Shown in pieces: positions 45,812 through 55,158 of a stretch of DNA of 64,000 bases (position 1 is its first letter; each line of letters opens with the position of its first letter). The position numbers and the translations under genes are program-made. The notes under the pieces were generated by a model. That model saw only the letters and a program-made list of their open reading frames with translations. It had not been told where the DNA came from and ran no database searches. Source of the stretch: Tabrizicola sp. (GTDB lineage Bacteria > Pseudomonadota > Alphaproteobacteria > Rhodobacterales > Rhodobacteraceae). Location: the NCBI RefSeq assembly GCF_030694085.1, contig NZ_JAUXZE010000032.1:62001-126000 (forward strand), written 5' to 3'.

Positions 45812-45939
45812 ACCCCCGATATTCACGACCCGGTGTGCAGCACCTGGCGGCAGTCCCGACCTCTGGACATGCTGCCGAATTCGCCGCATAGACGCGCGAC
45901 CGGCCCCGCCTGACGCCCTTTTCGGAGACCTGCCTGCCG

Positions 45940-46395
45940 ATGACTGCAAAGACCCGCCTCCTGATCATGGGTCTGATTCTGCCGCTGGCGGCCTGTGCGA
46001 GCGGCACCAGCCCGATGCAGCTCTATCCGTTGCAGGGCCCCATCGCGGATGCCGACCCGACGCTGGTCATCCAGGCGACGGCGAAGAACACCACCGGCAC
46101 GTCGGGTGAACTTACCTTCCGCCTGCCCGAACGCGGGCGCTGCACCGGCACCTGGTCCTCGCTGACCCCGCGCACGGTGTCGAACACCAAGGGGATGTCG
46201 CTGACCTTCAAGAAGACCGGCGGCGAAGTCGGGCGGGAGATCGAGACGGTCGCAGGCGTGAACAACGGCGAGATCTATGCCGTCTGCGCCGATGGGACCC
46301 GCGTGCAAGGCACCTTTGTCATCGGGTCGGGCACGGCCAGCGGCACCGGCCAGGCCTCGGACACCAACGGAAACGTCTACAAGCTGCTGTTCTAG
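45940..46395 (+). CDS. Small lipoprotein, 151 aa
   Basis: Lipoprotein signal MTAKTRLLIMGLILPLAACA with lipobox LAAC and Cys19 as the lipidated residue. The mature part is polar and Gly/Thr-rich (GTFVIGSGTASGTGQASDTN) with two other Cys (RGRCTGTW, YAVCADG) that could pair. I do not recognise a family. It is convergent with aroB, the stop codons overlapping. Confidence 0.78.
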   Translation: MTAKTRLLIMGLILPLAACASGTSPMQLYPLQGPIADADPTLVIQATAKNTTGTSGELTFRLPERGRCTGTWSSLTPRTVSNTKGMSLTFKKTGGEVGREIETVAGVNNGEIYAVCADGTRVQGTFVIGSGTASGTGQASDTNGNVYKLLF

Positions 46396-47498
46396 GACCT
46401 TAGGGCGTCGTCCAGCACGGAGCGGACGGTGTCGCCCGGCACGTCGTCGGCAACGAAGGCGTGACCGACCCCGCGCGCGAGGATGAAGCGCAGCTTTCCG
46501 TCCACCACCTTCTTGTCCTGACCCATCAGCGCGATCAGCGCCTCGGCCCCCGGCAGCGCGCCAGGGATGTCGCGGATGTCGGTCTTCATCCCCATCGCCT
46601 TCAGATGCGCGCGGACGCGGCTGGGGTCTTCCTGGCTGCAAAGGCCAAGACGGGACGACAGCTCGAACGCCAGGGCGCAGCCGATGGCAACGCCTTCGCC
46701 GTGGAGCAGGCGGTCAGAGTATCCTGTCGCCTTTTCAAGCGCATGGCAGAATGTGTGGCCAAGGTTCAGAAGCGCGCGCTCGCCCTCTTCCGTCTCGTCG
46801 CGCGACACGATTCCGGCCTTCATCTCGACCGACCGGGTGACGGCGCGCAGGCGGGCGGCTTTATCGCCAGACCGAAGCGCGGGGCCTTCGCGTTCCAGCC
46901 AGTCGAAGAAGGCGGCGTCTCCGAGAAGCCCGTATTTCACCACCTCGCCATAGCCCGACAGGAAGTCGCGGTCGGCCAGTGTGTCGAGGACGTCGATGTC
47001 GGCAAGCACCAGGCTGGGCTGATGGAAGGCGCCGACCAGGTTCTTGCCCTGTGCGGTGTTGATCCCGGTCTTGCCGCCGACCGAGCTGTCCACTTGCGCC
47101 AGAAGCGAGGTTGGCAGCTGCACGAAACGCACGCCCCGGCGCAGAATGGCGGCGGAAAAGCCCACCAGATCGCCGATCACGCCGCCGCCAAGTGCCAGGA
47201 CCACGTCCTTGCGTTCCACCTTCTGTTCCAGAAGCCATTCGGTGCAGCGGGCCAGGTTTTCCCAGTTCTTCGTCCCCTCGCCCGGCGGCAGTGCCAGAGC
47301 GGTCGAAGCGATGCCTTCGGCCTGTAGCGCCGATTGCAGCGCAGGCAGGTGCAGGGCCGCGACGGAATCTTCGGTCACGATGGCCACGCGCTGCCTTCGC
47401 AGAAGGGGCGCGATCTCGGTCCCGGCACGGGCCAGGAGGCCATGACCGATCCGCACCTGGTAGGAGCGTTCGCCCAGGTCAACCGCAACAGTGTTCAA
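46392..47498 (-). CDS. aroB: 3-dehydroquinate synthase
   Basis: Second step of the shikimate pathway (DAHP to 3-dehydroquinate, NAD+ and metal dependent). 368 residues, normal length, from a TTG start with GGAGG seven bases upstream. Motifs: ALPPGEGTKNW, ALGGGVIGDLVGFSAA, PTSLLAQVDSSVGGKTGIN, and zinc ligands in NLGHTFCHALE and LLHGEGVAIG. Only two bases separate it from the aroK stop codon, so the pair forms an aroK-aroB operon. Confidence 0.96.
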   Translation of the reverse strand: MNTVAVDLGERSYQVRIGHGLLARAGTEIAPLLRRQRVAIVTEDSVAALHLPALQSALQAEGIASTALALPPGEGTKNWENLARCTEWLLEQKVERKDVVLALGGGVIGDLVGFSAAILRRGVRFVQLPTSLLAQVDSSVGGKTGINTAQGKNLVGAFHQPSLVLADIDVLDTLADRDFLSGYGEVVKYGLLGDAAFFDWLEREGPALRSGDKAARLRAVTRSVEMKAGIVSRDETEEGERALLNLGHTFCHALEKATGYSDRLLHGEGVAIGCALAFELSSRLGLCSQEDPSRVRAHLKAMGMKTDIRDIPGALPGAEALIALMGQDKKVVDGKLRFILARGVGHAFVADDVPGDTVRSVLDDALRS

Positions 47499-47500
47499 GA

Positions 47501-48037
47501 TCAGACCTCCAGCACGTCGGGCCGTGTTTTCAGCGCCTCGACCACGCGGGTCGCCATCTCGTCGACGGACCGTTCGGCAGCACTTTCCACCACGATGTCG
47601 GCCATCGCATAAAGCGGCTGGCGGGCCTCGTAAAGCGCGCGCAGCGTCTCGCGCGGGTTGGCGGTGCGCAAGAGGGGCCGTGTCGTCTTGTGGCGGACGC
47701 GCTGCCAGAGCAGTTCCAGGTCCGCCTTCAGCCAGACCGAAACACCGACGTCATGGATCAGCGTGCGATTCGCAGGCGCCAGGAAGGCCCCGCCCCCGGT
47801 CGACAGCACGCAGGGCGTTGCGCGCAGCAGGCGGTTGATCACTTCGCTTTCTCGGGCACGAAAGAAGGGCTCGCCGTCGCGTTCGAAGATCTCGGCGATG
47901 GAACGGTTGGCGGCGCGGACGATCTCTTCATCCGAATCCTTGAAGGGCACGCCCAGCTGTCGGGCGACCGCGGTGCCGACTGCGGTCTTGCCGGCCCCCA
48001 TCATTCCCACAAGAACAACCGTCTTGACCAATCGCAT
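47501..48037 (-). CDS. aroK: Shikimate kinase
   Basis: Phosphorylates shikimate with ATP. 178 residues from the ATG at 48037 (AGAGGA ribosome site); a TTG at 48067 is a poorer choice. Walker A GMMGAGKTAVG, shikimate-binding DSDEEI, and the LID region RVRHKTTRPLL. Upstream gene of the aroK-aroB pair and divergent from the 44-aa membrane protein gene. Confidence 0.95.
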   Translation of the reverse strand: MRLVKTVVLVGMMGAGKTAVGTAVARQLGVPFKDSDEEIVRAANRSIAEIFERDGEPFFRARESEVINRLLRATPCVLSTGGGAFLAPANRTLIHDVGVSVWLKADLELLWQRVRHKTTRPLLRTANPRETLRALYEARQPLYAMADIVVESAAERSVDEMATRVVEALKTRPDVLEV

Positions 48038-48231
48038 GGCACACCGTTCCTCTGGCCCCGCGGGCAAGGACTTGCCGACGGGAAAACTTTCCCCCTCAAT
48101 GGCGTGAAGTCTTCCCCAATGCTATATAGATTTGCAATGGCATCTGCCGCGCCGGGGCCATAACCGGGCGTGCGCAGCAACAATAGCCGGGCGGAACAAG
48201 CCGTCCGGGACGTTCGAGGAAGGGCTAGGCG

Positions 48232-48366
48232 ATGGGTCGGATCATCAAGGCGTTGGTGGTGCTGGTGATTTTGGGCTTCATCGGCTTGACGGGCTATGCC
48301 TATCTGGGCGATCTGTCGCCGGTTCAGGGCGAAGTGAAGAAGCCTGTGGTGTTGAATGCGGACTAG
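48232..48366 (+). CDS. 44-aa single-pass membrane protein
   Basis: Short gene from the ATG at 48232 to the TAG at 48364. The product starts MGRIIKALVVLVILGFIGLT, with one membrane segment (about 5-24), and ends in a 20-residue polar tail (GDLSPVQGEVKKPVVLNAD in part). An AGGAAGGG ribosome site lies upstream. Its last 11 nt overlap the start of the 517-aa secreted protein gene. Function unknown; the overlap suggests a joint role or a translational lead. Confidence 0.7.
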   Translation: MGRIIKALVVLVILGFIGLTGYAYLGDLSPVQGEVKKPVVLNAD

Positions 48367-49909
48367 TGCGGCGGGGGTTCTTTCGCTTCTGATGCTGGGG
48401 GGACCGGCGGCAGCCCAGGATACGGGCGGCCCGCTTTCGGCCATCGACTGGCTGTCGCAGTCCGTCGCCACCCCTGCCACGGCAGGCACTGTCGCCCCGT
48501 CGCTCGACGAGCCTCCGGTCACCGAAGCGGGCGGCGCGCTGCCCGCGACGGTCACGACGTCGTCGCTGGACGGCCCCTCGCCCGACGGGGTCGGGCTGAT
48601 CGCGCCTGCCGTGTCCGGGCTGCCGAAGGACCTTTGGGGCGCGGGCCTGACGCGCGAGATTGCCGAGCGACTGGTCACCCATCCAGACGACGACCTGCCC
48701 GCGTTGCGCCAGTTGTTCCTGACGATGCTTCTGGCCGAGGTCGCCGCCCCGGTCGATGCCGGGGGCCGGGGCGAGCTGCTGCAGACGCGGATCGACAAGC
48801 TGCTTGCGATGGGCGCGCTGGAGCAGGCGGCGGCGCTGATCGAGGCGGCGGGGGACACAACGCCGGACCTCTTCCGCCGGTCCTTCGACGTGGCGCTGCT
48901 GACCGGCGCCGAGGACCGCGCCTGCGAGTCGATGGCGAATGCGCCGCACCTTGCGCCCACCGTCCCGGCGCGGATCTTCTGCCTGGCGCGGTCGGGCGAC
49001 TGGGATACGGCGGCGCTGACGATACGGACCTCGCGCGCCTTGAACCAGATTTCCGCGGATCAGGAGGCCCTGCTGTCGCGGTTTCTGGACCCCGACCTCT
49101 TCGAGGGCGAGCCGGTGCCCCCGGCGCCAAGCCCCGTCACTCCGCTGGACTGGATGATCTATGCCGCCATCGGAGAGCCCTTGCCGACCGAGGGGCTGCC
49201 CATCGCATTTTCCTATGCCGAGATCGGTCCCCGCGCCGGCTGGAAGGCCCGGATCGAAGCGGCCGAGCGGCTGACCCGGGCCGGGACCATCCCGCCGAAC
49301 GTGATCCTGGGGCTTTACACAGAACGCGATCCTGCCGCCTCGGGCGGGGTCTGGGACCGGGTGGCGGCCTTCCAGGCCTTTGATGCGGCGCTGACGGCGG
49401 GCGATGCGACGCGGGTCGCGGCCGCTCTGCCCGTGGTCTGGGAACGGATGCAGGAGGTCGAGCTTGAGGTGCCCTTTGCCACGCTTTTCGGCAAGGCGCT
49501 TCAGGAGGTGCCACTGACCGGCGAAGCGGCGGCCATCGCCTTCCGGGTCGGGCTACTGTCGCCGCAGGCCGAGATGGCCGCAAGAAGACACAGCCCCGTC
49601 AATGCCGAGGACGCCTTCCTGATGGCGCTGGCGGTCGGCGACGCAAAGGAAGCGGTGCCACCTGACAGCCTGGCGCGGGCGATCCAGGCCGCCTTCCGCG
49701 AACCGACTCCGTCAACCGAAGCGCAGGCGCTTCTGGACGAGAACCGCAAGGGCGAGGCGATCGTCGTTGCCATCGACAACATTGCGCGCGGGGTCCAGGG
49801 CGATCTGCGTGGCGTCACCGAGGGCCTGTCGCTTTTGCGGGTTGCGGGCCTGGAGGCGGTCGCGCGGCGCACGGCGCTGGAGCTGATGATCCTGGAACGG
49901 CGGGGCTGA
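48356..49909 (+). CDS. Secreted/periplasmic protein, 517 aa, function unknown
   Basis: N-terminal signal peptide (MRTSAAGVLSLLMLGGPAAA, cleavage near residue 21). The rest is helical, rich in Ala/Leu/Glu, with repeated helix-turn-helix spacing that suggests a TPR/Sel1-like solenoid, but I see no clear repeat consensus. Two Cys (EDRACESM and ARIFCLAR) may pair. It sits between the 44-aa membrane protein (11-nt overlap) and xerD (3 nt apart), so the three are probably one operon. Confidence 0.8.
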   Translation: MRTSAAGVLSLLMLGGPAAAQDTGGPLSAIDWLSQSVATPATAGTVAPSLDEPPVTEAGGALPATVTTSSLDGPSPDGVGLIAPAVSGLPKDLWGAGLTREIAERLVTHPDDDLPALRQLFLTMLLAEVAAPVDAGGRGELLQTRIDKLLAMGALEQAAALIEAAGDTTPDLFRRSFDVALLTGAEDRACESMANAPHLAPTVPARIFCLARSGDWDTAALTIRTSRALNQISADQEALLSRFLDPDLFEGEPVPPAPSPVTPLDWMIYAAIGEPLPTEGLPIAFSYAEIGPRAGWKARIEAAERLTRAGTIPPNVILGLYTERDPAASGGVWDRVAAFQAFDAALTAGDATRVAAALPVVWERMQEVELEVPFATLFGKALQEVPLTGEAAAIAFRVGLLSPQAEMAARRHSPVNAEDAFLMALAVGDAKEAVPPDSLARAIQAAFREPTPSTEAQALLDENRKGEAIVVAIDNIARGVQGDLRGVTEGLSLLRVAGLEAVARRTALELMILERRG

Positions 49910-49912
49910 GGC

Positions 49913-50851
49913 ATGGCGGATGCCGAGGCGAGCCGCTGGATCTCGACCTTCCTGGACGCCTGTGCTGCGGAACTGGGGGCAGCGCGGAACACTCAACTGG
50001 CCTATGGCCGCGACCTGGTGGATTTCGCCGACTGGCTTGCGCGGCGCGGCATGGGTTTTGCCGAAGCCGGTCGCGAGGCGGTGGAGGATTACCTGGTTCA
50101 CTGCGACGCGCAGGGCCTGTCCAAGGCGACCCGCGCCCGGCGGCTGTCGTCAATCCGCCAGCTTTACCGCTTTGCCTTCGAGGAAGGCTGGCGCCAGGAC
50201 AACCCTGCCCTGCGGCTGACGGGTCCGGGCCGGGCCCAGAGCTTGCCGAAAACCCTGACCGAAGCCGAGGTCATCCGGCTGATGGAGGCCGCCCGTACCC
50301 GCGGCCGAAATCCGGTGGACCGGCTGCGGGATACGGCACTGTTCGAGTTGCTCTATGCCACCGGCCTGCGGGTGAGCGAGTTGGTGGGACTGCCCGTCGC
50401 CGCAGTGCGCGGCAATCCCCGGATGATTCTGGTGCGCGGCAAGGGCGACAAGGAACGGATGGTGCCTTTGTCCGGCCCGGCGCGCACGGCGTTGGCCGAC
50501 TGGCTGGCGCAGCGGGACGCCGACGACGATGCAGGCCGCAAGGCGGGCCGGACCCCGTCGCGCTTCCTGTTCCCCGGCGAGGGGCGTGAAGGTCATCTGA
50601 CGCGGCAGCATTTTCATAGCCTGGTCAAGGACGTGGCCGTTCTGGCCGGGATTTCCCCCGCGCGCGTGACGCCGCATGTCTTGCGCCATGCCTTCGCGAC
50701 GCATCTTCTGGCCAATGGCGCGGACCTTATGGTGATCCAGACGCTGCTGGGCCACGCCGATGTTGCCACGACCGAGATTTATACGCATGTCCTGGATGAC
50801 CACCTCAAGGACCTGGTCCTGACCAAGCACCCCCTGGCCCGCAAGAGCTGA
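49913..50851 (+). CDS. xerD: Tyrosine recombinase XerD
   Basis: Site-specific recombinase resolving chromosome dimers at dif with XerC. 312 residues: SAM-like N-terminal core-binding domain (about 8-95) and catalytic domain with Arg in YATGLRVSEL, Lys in VRGKGDKERM, His/Arg in HVLRHAFATHLL, His in LLGHADVAT and the nucleophile in TEIYTHV. The GHADVATTEIYTHV form points to XerD more than XerC. No phage or integron genes surround it, so a housekeeping role is likely. Confidence 0.9.
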   Translation: MADAEASRWISTFLDACAAELGAARNTQLAYGRDLVDFADWLARRGMGFAEAGREAVEDYLVHCDAQGLSKATRARRLSSIRQLYRFAFEEGWRQDNPALRLTGPGRAQSLPKTLTEAEVIRLMEAARTRGRNPVDRLRDTALFELLYATGLRVSELVGLPVAAVRGNPRMILVRGKGDKERMVPLSGPARTALADWLAQRDADDDAGRKAGRTPSRFLFPGEGREGHLTRQHFHSLVKDVAVLAGISPARVTPHVLRHAFATHLLANGADLMVIQTLLGHADVATTEIYTHVLDDHLKDLVLTKHPLARKS

Positions 50852-50867
50852 ACCCCGGAAAGACCCG

Positions 50868-52166
50868 ATGCCCGACTCTGCACTTGATACCGCCTTCTGG
50901 CTGACCGTTGCCGCGATCCTGGCGCTGCTGGTGATGTCCGCGTTCTTCTCGGGCTCGGAAACGGCGCTGACGGCCGCGTCGCGCGGGAAACTGAAAGCGC
51001 AGGCCGACCGTGGCTCACGCGGGGCGAAGGCTGCGATGGTGGTGACCGAGGACCGCGAGCGGATGATCGGCGCGCTGCTTCTGGGCAACAACATCGTCAA
51101 CATCCTGTCGGCCTCGCTGGCGACGGCGCTGTTGACGCGGGTCTTCGGCGACAGTGGCGTGGCGCTGGCCACCTTGGGGATGACCGCGCTGGTGCTGGTC
51201 TTTGGCGAGGTGATGCCGAAAACCGTGGCAATCACGTTTCCTGAAGGATTTGCGACCCGCGTCGCCCCGGTCATCGGGGTGCTGATCCTGATCTTCTCGC
51301 CCATCGTCGCACTGGTCCGGCTGCTGGTCCGTGGGATGCTGCGGCTGTTCGGGCTGAAGACCGAGGAGGGAAGCGCGATGCTGGCGCTGCGCGAGGAGAT
51401 CGCCGGGGCCATCGCGCTTGGCCATTCCGAGGGCGCGGTGGAGAAGGAGGACCGCGACCGGCTGCTGGGTGCCCTGGACCTGTCGCACCGGACGGTGGAC
51501 GAGATCATGCGCCATCGCCGCCAGATCGAGATGATCGACGCCGACTTGCCACCGGGAGCGATCATCACCCGGGTCCTCGCCTCGCCCCACACCCGGCTGC
51601 CGATCTTCCGGGACAGTGACGACAACATCCTGGGCGTGGTGCATGCCAAGGACCTCTTGCGCGAGGTGGACCGGCTGGTCCGGGGCGAAGAGGGTCTGGG
51701 GATCGAGGCGCTGGACATCGTGAAGGTGGCGATGAAGCCCTATTTCATCCCCGACACGACGGCTCTGGACGAACAGATGCGCGAGTTTCTTGCCCGCCGG
51801 ACCCATTTCGCGCTGGTCGTCGACGAATATGGCACGCTGCAGGGCCTGATCACGCTGGAAGACATCCTGGAAGAGATCGTCGGCGACATCACCGACGAAT
51901 TCGACGTGGTGCGCAAGGATTCAGGGTTGACCCAGACAGACGACGGGGCCTGGCTGATAGACGGGGCGATGACCATCCGCGACCTGAACCGGGCGACCGA
52001 CTGGCGGCTGCCGGACGAAGAGGCGAACACACTGGCGGGCCTTGTCATCCACGAAGCGCAGATGATCCCCGCCGAGGGCCAGGTCTTCAGCTTTCACGGT
52101 TTCCGCTTCGAGGTCGTGGGCAAGCGCGAGAACCGGATCACCCGACTTAAGCTGCGCCGCCTTTGA
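50868..52166 (+). CDS. HlyC/CorC (CNNM) family transporter with CBS domains
   Basis: 432 residues: CNNM (DUF21) membrane domain with about four segments (about 10-170, including SAFFSGSETALTAASR and FGEVMPKTVAITFPE), a CBS pair (about 205-335, LPIFRDSDDNILGVVHAKDL and LVVDEYGTLQGLITLEDI) and a C-terminal CorC_HlyC domain. Family members are linked to Mg2+/Co2+ efflux. Follows xerD by 16 nt; its 3' end overlaps the convergent hemG-like gene by 20 nt. Confidence 0.92.
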   Translation: MPDSALDTAFWLTVAAILALLVMSAFFSGSETALTAASRGKLKAQADRGSRGAKAAMVVTEDRERMIGALLLGNNIVNILSASLATALLTRVFGDSGVALATLGMTALVLVFGEVMPKTVAITFPEGFATRVAPVIGVLILIFSPIVALVRLLVRGMLRLFGLKTEEGSAMLALREEIAGAIALGHSEGAVEKEDRDRLLGALDLSHRTVDEIMRHRRQIEMIDADLPPGAIITRVLASPHTRLPIFRDSDDNILGVVHAKDLLREVDRLVRGEEGLGIEALDIVKVAMKPYFIPDTTALDEQMREFLARRTHFALVVDEYGTLQGLITLEDILEEIVGDITDEFDVVRKDSGLTQTDDGAWLIDGAMTIRDLNRATDWRLPDEEANTLAGLVIHEAQMIPAEGQVFSFHGFRFEVVGKRENRITRLKLRRL

Positions 52167-52716
52167 CGCGGGGGGAGACGCGGGGGGACAGGCCCGCGAC
52201 CCAACCGTCCAGCGTCAGGACCAGGGCCGCCCAGTCGGTGTATTCCTTGTCCTTGCCAGGGTCGACCTGTTCGCCCTTCTGATCGGCGATCCGCCGCATC
52301 GCCCAGGCGCGGAAGAAGTCGTATTCCGAGAACCTGAACGCCCCCGCGACATGTTCGACACGTCCCGGGGTCCAGCCGGTGTCGGCCTCGAACTCGGCCA
52401 GGCAGCGGCGCAGGCCCGCCCAGTCGTCGGGGTCGTTCCCGGCAGCGGACAGCGAGACGGCCAGAAAGAGCGTCGGCATCAGGGCCAGAGCGGCGGCCTG
52501 ATCGGTGGCGAAGCGGGCAAGCGACTTCTGATAGCCTCCGGCATGAAGCGATCCGGCAAGGACCGCACCATCGAAGCGGGCGAGGTCAAGGCCTTCGGTG
52601 TCCTGGGCGTCCAGCAGTTCGACGGAATGGCCGGTGGCCGCCAGTCGGTCGGCGGCGAAGCGGGCAATCTTGCGGGTCTGGCCGTCCGTGGTGGCATAGA
52701 CGATGACGAGATACAT
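52147..52716 (-). CDS. HemG-type flavodoxin-domain protein (protoporphyrinogen oxidase-like)
   Basis: 189 residues. Flavodoxin fold with FMN loop YATTDGQTRKIARF, then GAVLAGSLHAGGYQKSLARF, and a C-terminal segment GEQVDPGKDKEYTDW that closely follows the E. coli HemG pattern. HemG oxidises protoporphyrinogen IX using quinone at the inner membrane. The match is by recognition; a different FMN oxidoreductase remains possible. GGAGG precedes the ATG. Convergent and overlapping with corC. Confidence 0.78.
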   Translation of the reverse strand: MYLVIVYATTDGQTRKIARFAADRLAATGHSVELLDAQDTEGLDLARFDGAVLAGSLHAGGYQKSLARFATDQAAALALMPTLFLAVSLSAAGNDPDDWAGLRRCLAEFEADTGWTPGRVEHVAGAFRFSEYDFFRAWAMRRIADQKGEQVDPGKDKEYTDWAALVLTLDGWVAGLSPRVSPRVKGGAA

Positions 52717-52784
52717 GGGCGCCTCCTGTCTGGGTGGTGCCCGTCTATCGCAAAGGACGGACAGCCGCCCTGATCCGTGTCAAC

Positions 52785-53585
52785 TCAGGCCGACCGCGCC
52801 ATCGCCGCCGGGCGCTTGCCTTCGGCCCAGGCGGCCACGGCTTCGCCGAAGGCCTGAAACAGCGGCCGCGAGACGGGATCGTTGCCTGCGTTCCATTCCG
52901 GGTGCCACTGGACCGACAGGGTGAAGCCCGGCGCGTCCTTGACATAGATCGCTTCCGGGGTGCCGTCGGGCGCGTGGCCGTCGATCACGATCCGGCATCC
53001 GGCGCGCGCGATCCCCTGGCCGTGCAGCGTGTTGGTCATCACCTCGCGCGCGCCCATCAGCTTGTGAAAGACCCCGCCCTCGGTGAAACTGACGGTGTGG
53101 CGAAGCGCGAAACATTCCTCCAGCGTGCCCTCGGGCGGCATGCGGTGGTTCATCCGGCCGGGAAGGTCGCGGATTTCGGGGTGGAGCGTGCCGCCAAGCG
53201 CGACGTTCACCTCTTGAAAGCCGCGGCAGATGCCAAGGAAGGGCTGGCCCCGGTCGACACAGGCGCGGATCAAGGGCAGCGTGATCGCATCGCGGCCCCG
53301 GTCGAAGGCGCCGTGGGCGGGGGTTTCCTCCTCGCCGTATTCGCTGGGATGGACGTTGGGGCGGCCGCCAGTCAAGAGGAAGCCGTCACAGAGGTCCAGC
53401 AGTTCATCGACCGCGACATAGCGCGGGTCCGATGGGATGATCAGCGGCACGGCGGCTGCAACCTCGGCCACCGCAGCCGTGTTCATCGTCCCGCTGGAAT
53501 GGGCGGGATAGCTGTTGTTGATCAAGTAGCTGTTGCCGATGATCCCGACGACGGGACGGTGCCGCTTGTGCTTGGTCACCTGCAC
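52785..53585 (-). CDS. Class-I glutamine amidotransferase-like hydrolase (peptidase C26, PuuD-like)
   Basis: 266 residues. Nucleophile Cys in LGICRGFQEVNVALGG, catalytic His/Glu in SVQWHPEW, and the family start PVVGIIGNSYLINN. Gamma-glutamyl-GABA hydrolases (PuuD) of putrescine degradation have this form, but other C26 enzymes act on different gamma-glutamyl amides; no puu genes are adjacent, so the substrate is open. Cytoplasmic. Confidence 0.88.
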   Translation of the reverse strand: MQVTKHKRHRPVVGIIGNSYLINNSYPAHSSGTMNTAAVAEVAAAVPLIIPSDPRYVAVDELLDLCDGFLLTGGRPNVHPSEYGEEETPAHGAFDRGRDAITLPLIRACVDRGQPFLGICRGFQEVNVALGGTLHPEIRDLPGRMNHRMPPEGTLEECFALRHTVSFTEGGVFHKLMGAREVMTNTLHGQGIARAGCRIVIDGHAPDGTPEAIYVKDAPGFTLSVQWHPEWNAGNDPVSRPLFQAFGEAVAAWAEGKRPAAMARSA

Positions 53586-53797
53586 TGCCTGCCTTTCCTG
53601 CGTAAGTCACGCAAACATACGCCCCCGCCCCCCGGTCGGAAAGGGGGAGAAGCCGCCCCGTGCCGCACAGATCGGCGTCCGTCGTGCACAGATGGGGAAC
53701 AATGGGCAGGCTGCTGCATTTCCGCTCACGCCGAAATGAGTTTCCTTCCCCGATGGGAAGGTGGGATCACGGTCGCGTCTGAATAAGGAGACATACC

Positions 53798-54148
53798 ATG
53801 TTGAAGCACCTCATCCTCGCTGTCAGCCTTGCCAGCCCCCTGCCCGTCCTTGCGCAGGAAACCGGGCACGAGGGACATATGATGGGCGACAAGAGCCCGG
53901 CCTCGATGGCCTTCATGGAGGCCAACGACCGGATGCACCAGAACATGATGATGGAGTATACCGGCAATGCCGATGTCGACTTCATCAAGGGCATGATCCC
54001 GCATCACCTGGGAGCGGTCGAAATGGCGAAGATCGTGCTGGAGCACGGCACCGATCCCGAGGTGAAGAAGCTGGCCGAGGAAATCATCGCGGCGCAGGAA
54101 ACCGAGATCAAGTGGATGACGGAGTGGCTGGCCAAGAACGGCGGCTGA
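53798..54148 (+). CDS. DUF305/CopM-like periplasmic metal-binding protein
   Basis: 116 residues: signal peptide (MLKHLILAVSLASPLPVLA, about 1-19) and a His/Met-rich helical body (TGHEGHMMGD, ANDRMHQNMMMEY, KGMIPHHLGAVEMAK). DUF305 proteins are ferritin-like four-helix bundles; the CopM member binds copper and silver. A periplasmic copper-handling role is inferred from the His/Met content. An AAGGAG site precedes the ATG. No copper ATPase or regulator is adjacent. Confidence 0.87.
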   Translation: MLKHLILAVSLASPLPVLAQETGHEGHMMGDKSPASMAFMEANDRMHQNMMMEYTGNADVDFIKGMIPHHLGAVEMAKIVLEHGTDPEVKKLAEEIIAAQETEIKWMTEWLAKNGG

Positions 54149-54204
54149 TCCGCTTGGCTTTGGGCCGGTGATGTGGTCCCCTTCCGCGCAAACGGAGGGG
54201 ACCC

Positions 54205-55158
54205 ATGCATATCCTGATCCTTGGCGCGGCGGGCATGCTGGGCCGAAAGCTGACGGCGGCGATCACGGGTGGCGCGCTGGCCTTTGACCGCCTGACGCTG
54301 GCGGATGTGGTTGTGCCCGCCTCGGTCGTGGGCGGGACGTCGCTGGCGGTGAACCTGACCGGGGCCGGGGCTGCAGAGCAGCTGGTGCAGGACCGGCCGG
54401 ACCTGATCTTCCACCTTGCCGCCGTCGTCTCGGGCGAGGCAGAGGCGGACCTGGCCAAGGGCTATGCCACCAACCTTGACGCCTCGCGCGCCCTTTTCGA
54501 TGCCATCGCGGCGCAGCCCGGCTACTGCCCGCGCGTGGTCTTTGCCTCGTCGCTCGCCGTCTTTGGTGCGCCCTTCCCGAAGCTGATCCCGGACGATTTC
54601 CACCTGACTCCGCGCACAAGCTATGGCACGCAGAAGGCGATGACCGAGCTTCTTCTGTCAGACTATTCGCGCCGGGGTCTGCTGGACGGGGTCGCGCTGC
54701 GCTTGCCCACGATCTGCATCCGGCCCGGCGCGCCGAACCGGGCGGCCTCGGGGTTCTATTCCTCGATCCTGCGCGAGCCGTTGAACGGGCTGCCTGCCAC
54801 GCTCCCCGTCCGCGATTCCTTAAGGCACTGGTTCGCCAGTCCCCGCGCGGCGACGGGGTTCTTCCTGCGGGCGGCGACGCTGGACACTTCCGCCCTTGGC
54901 CCCTCTCGCGCGCTAAGCATGCCCGGCTTGTCCGCCAGCATCGCCGAGATGATCGAGGCCCTGCGCCGGGTCGCCGGGCAAAAGGCGGTGGACCTGATCA
55001 CCTACGCCCCGGACCCGGTGATCCAGGCCATTGTCGAGCCCTGGGCCGAGGCCTGCGCCGCCACCCGGGCCCGTTCCCTGGGCTTCACCGCCGAGACCAG
55101 TTTTGACCAGATCATCCGCATCTACCTGGAAGATGACCATCCCGGAGGTCTGTCCTGA
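54205..55158 (+). CDS. NAD-dependent epimerase/dehydratase family, DenD-like
   Basis: 317 residues, extended short-chain dehydrogenase fold: nucleotide-binding ILGAAGMLGRKL at the N-terminus, catalytic YGTQK (about residue 137) and substrate loop RLPTICIRPGAPNRAASGF. This last motif and the length match the D-erythronate dehydrogenase (DenD) group that feeds four-carbon acid sugar catabolism; no otn/den partner genes are nearby, so the substrate is tentative. The stop codon overlaps the likely start of the EamA gene. Confidence 0.82.
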   Translation: MHILILGAAGMLGRKLTAAITGGALAFDRLTLADVVVPASVVGGTSLAVNLTGAGAAEQLVQDRPDLIFHLAAVVSGEAEADLAKGYATNLDASRALFDAIAAQPGYCPRVVFASSLAVFGAPFPKLIPDDFHLTPRTSYGTQKAMTELLLSDYSRRGLLDGVALRLPTICIRPGAPNRAASGFYSSILREPLNGLPATLPVRDSLRHWFASPRAATGFFLRAATLDTSALGPSRALSMPGLSASIAEMIEALRRVAGQKAVDLITYAPDPVIQAIVEPWAEACAATRARSLGFTAETSFDQIIRIYLEDDHPGGLS

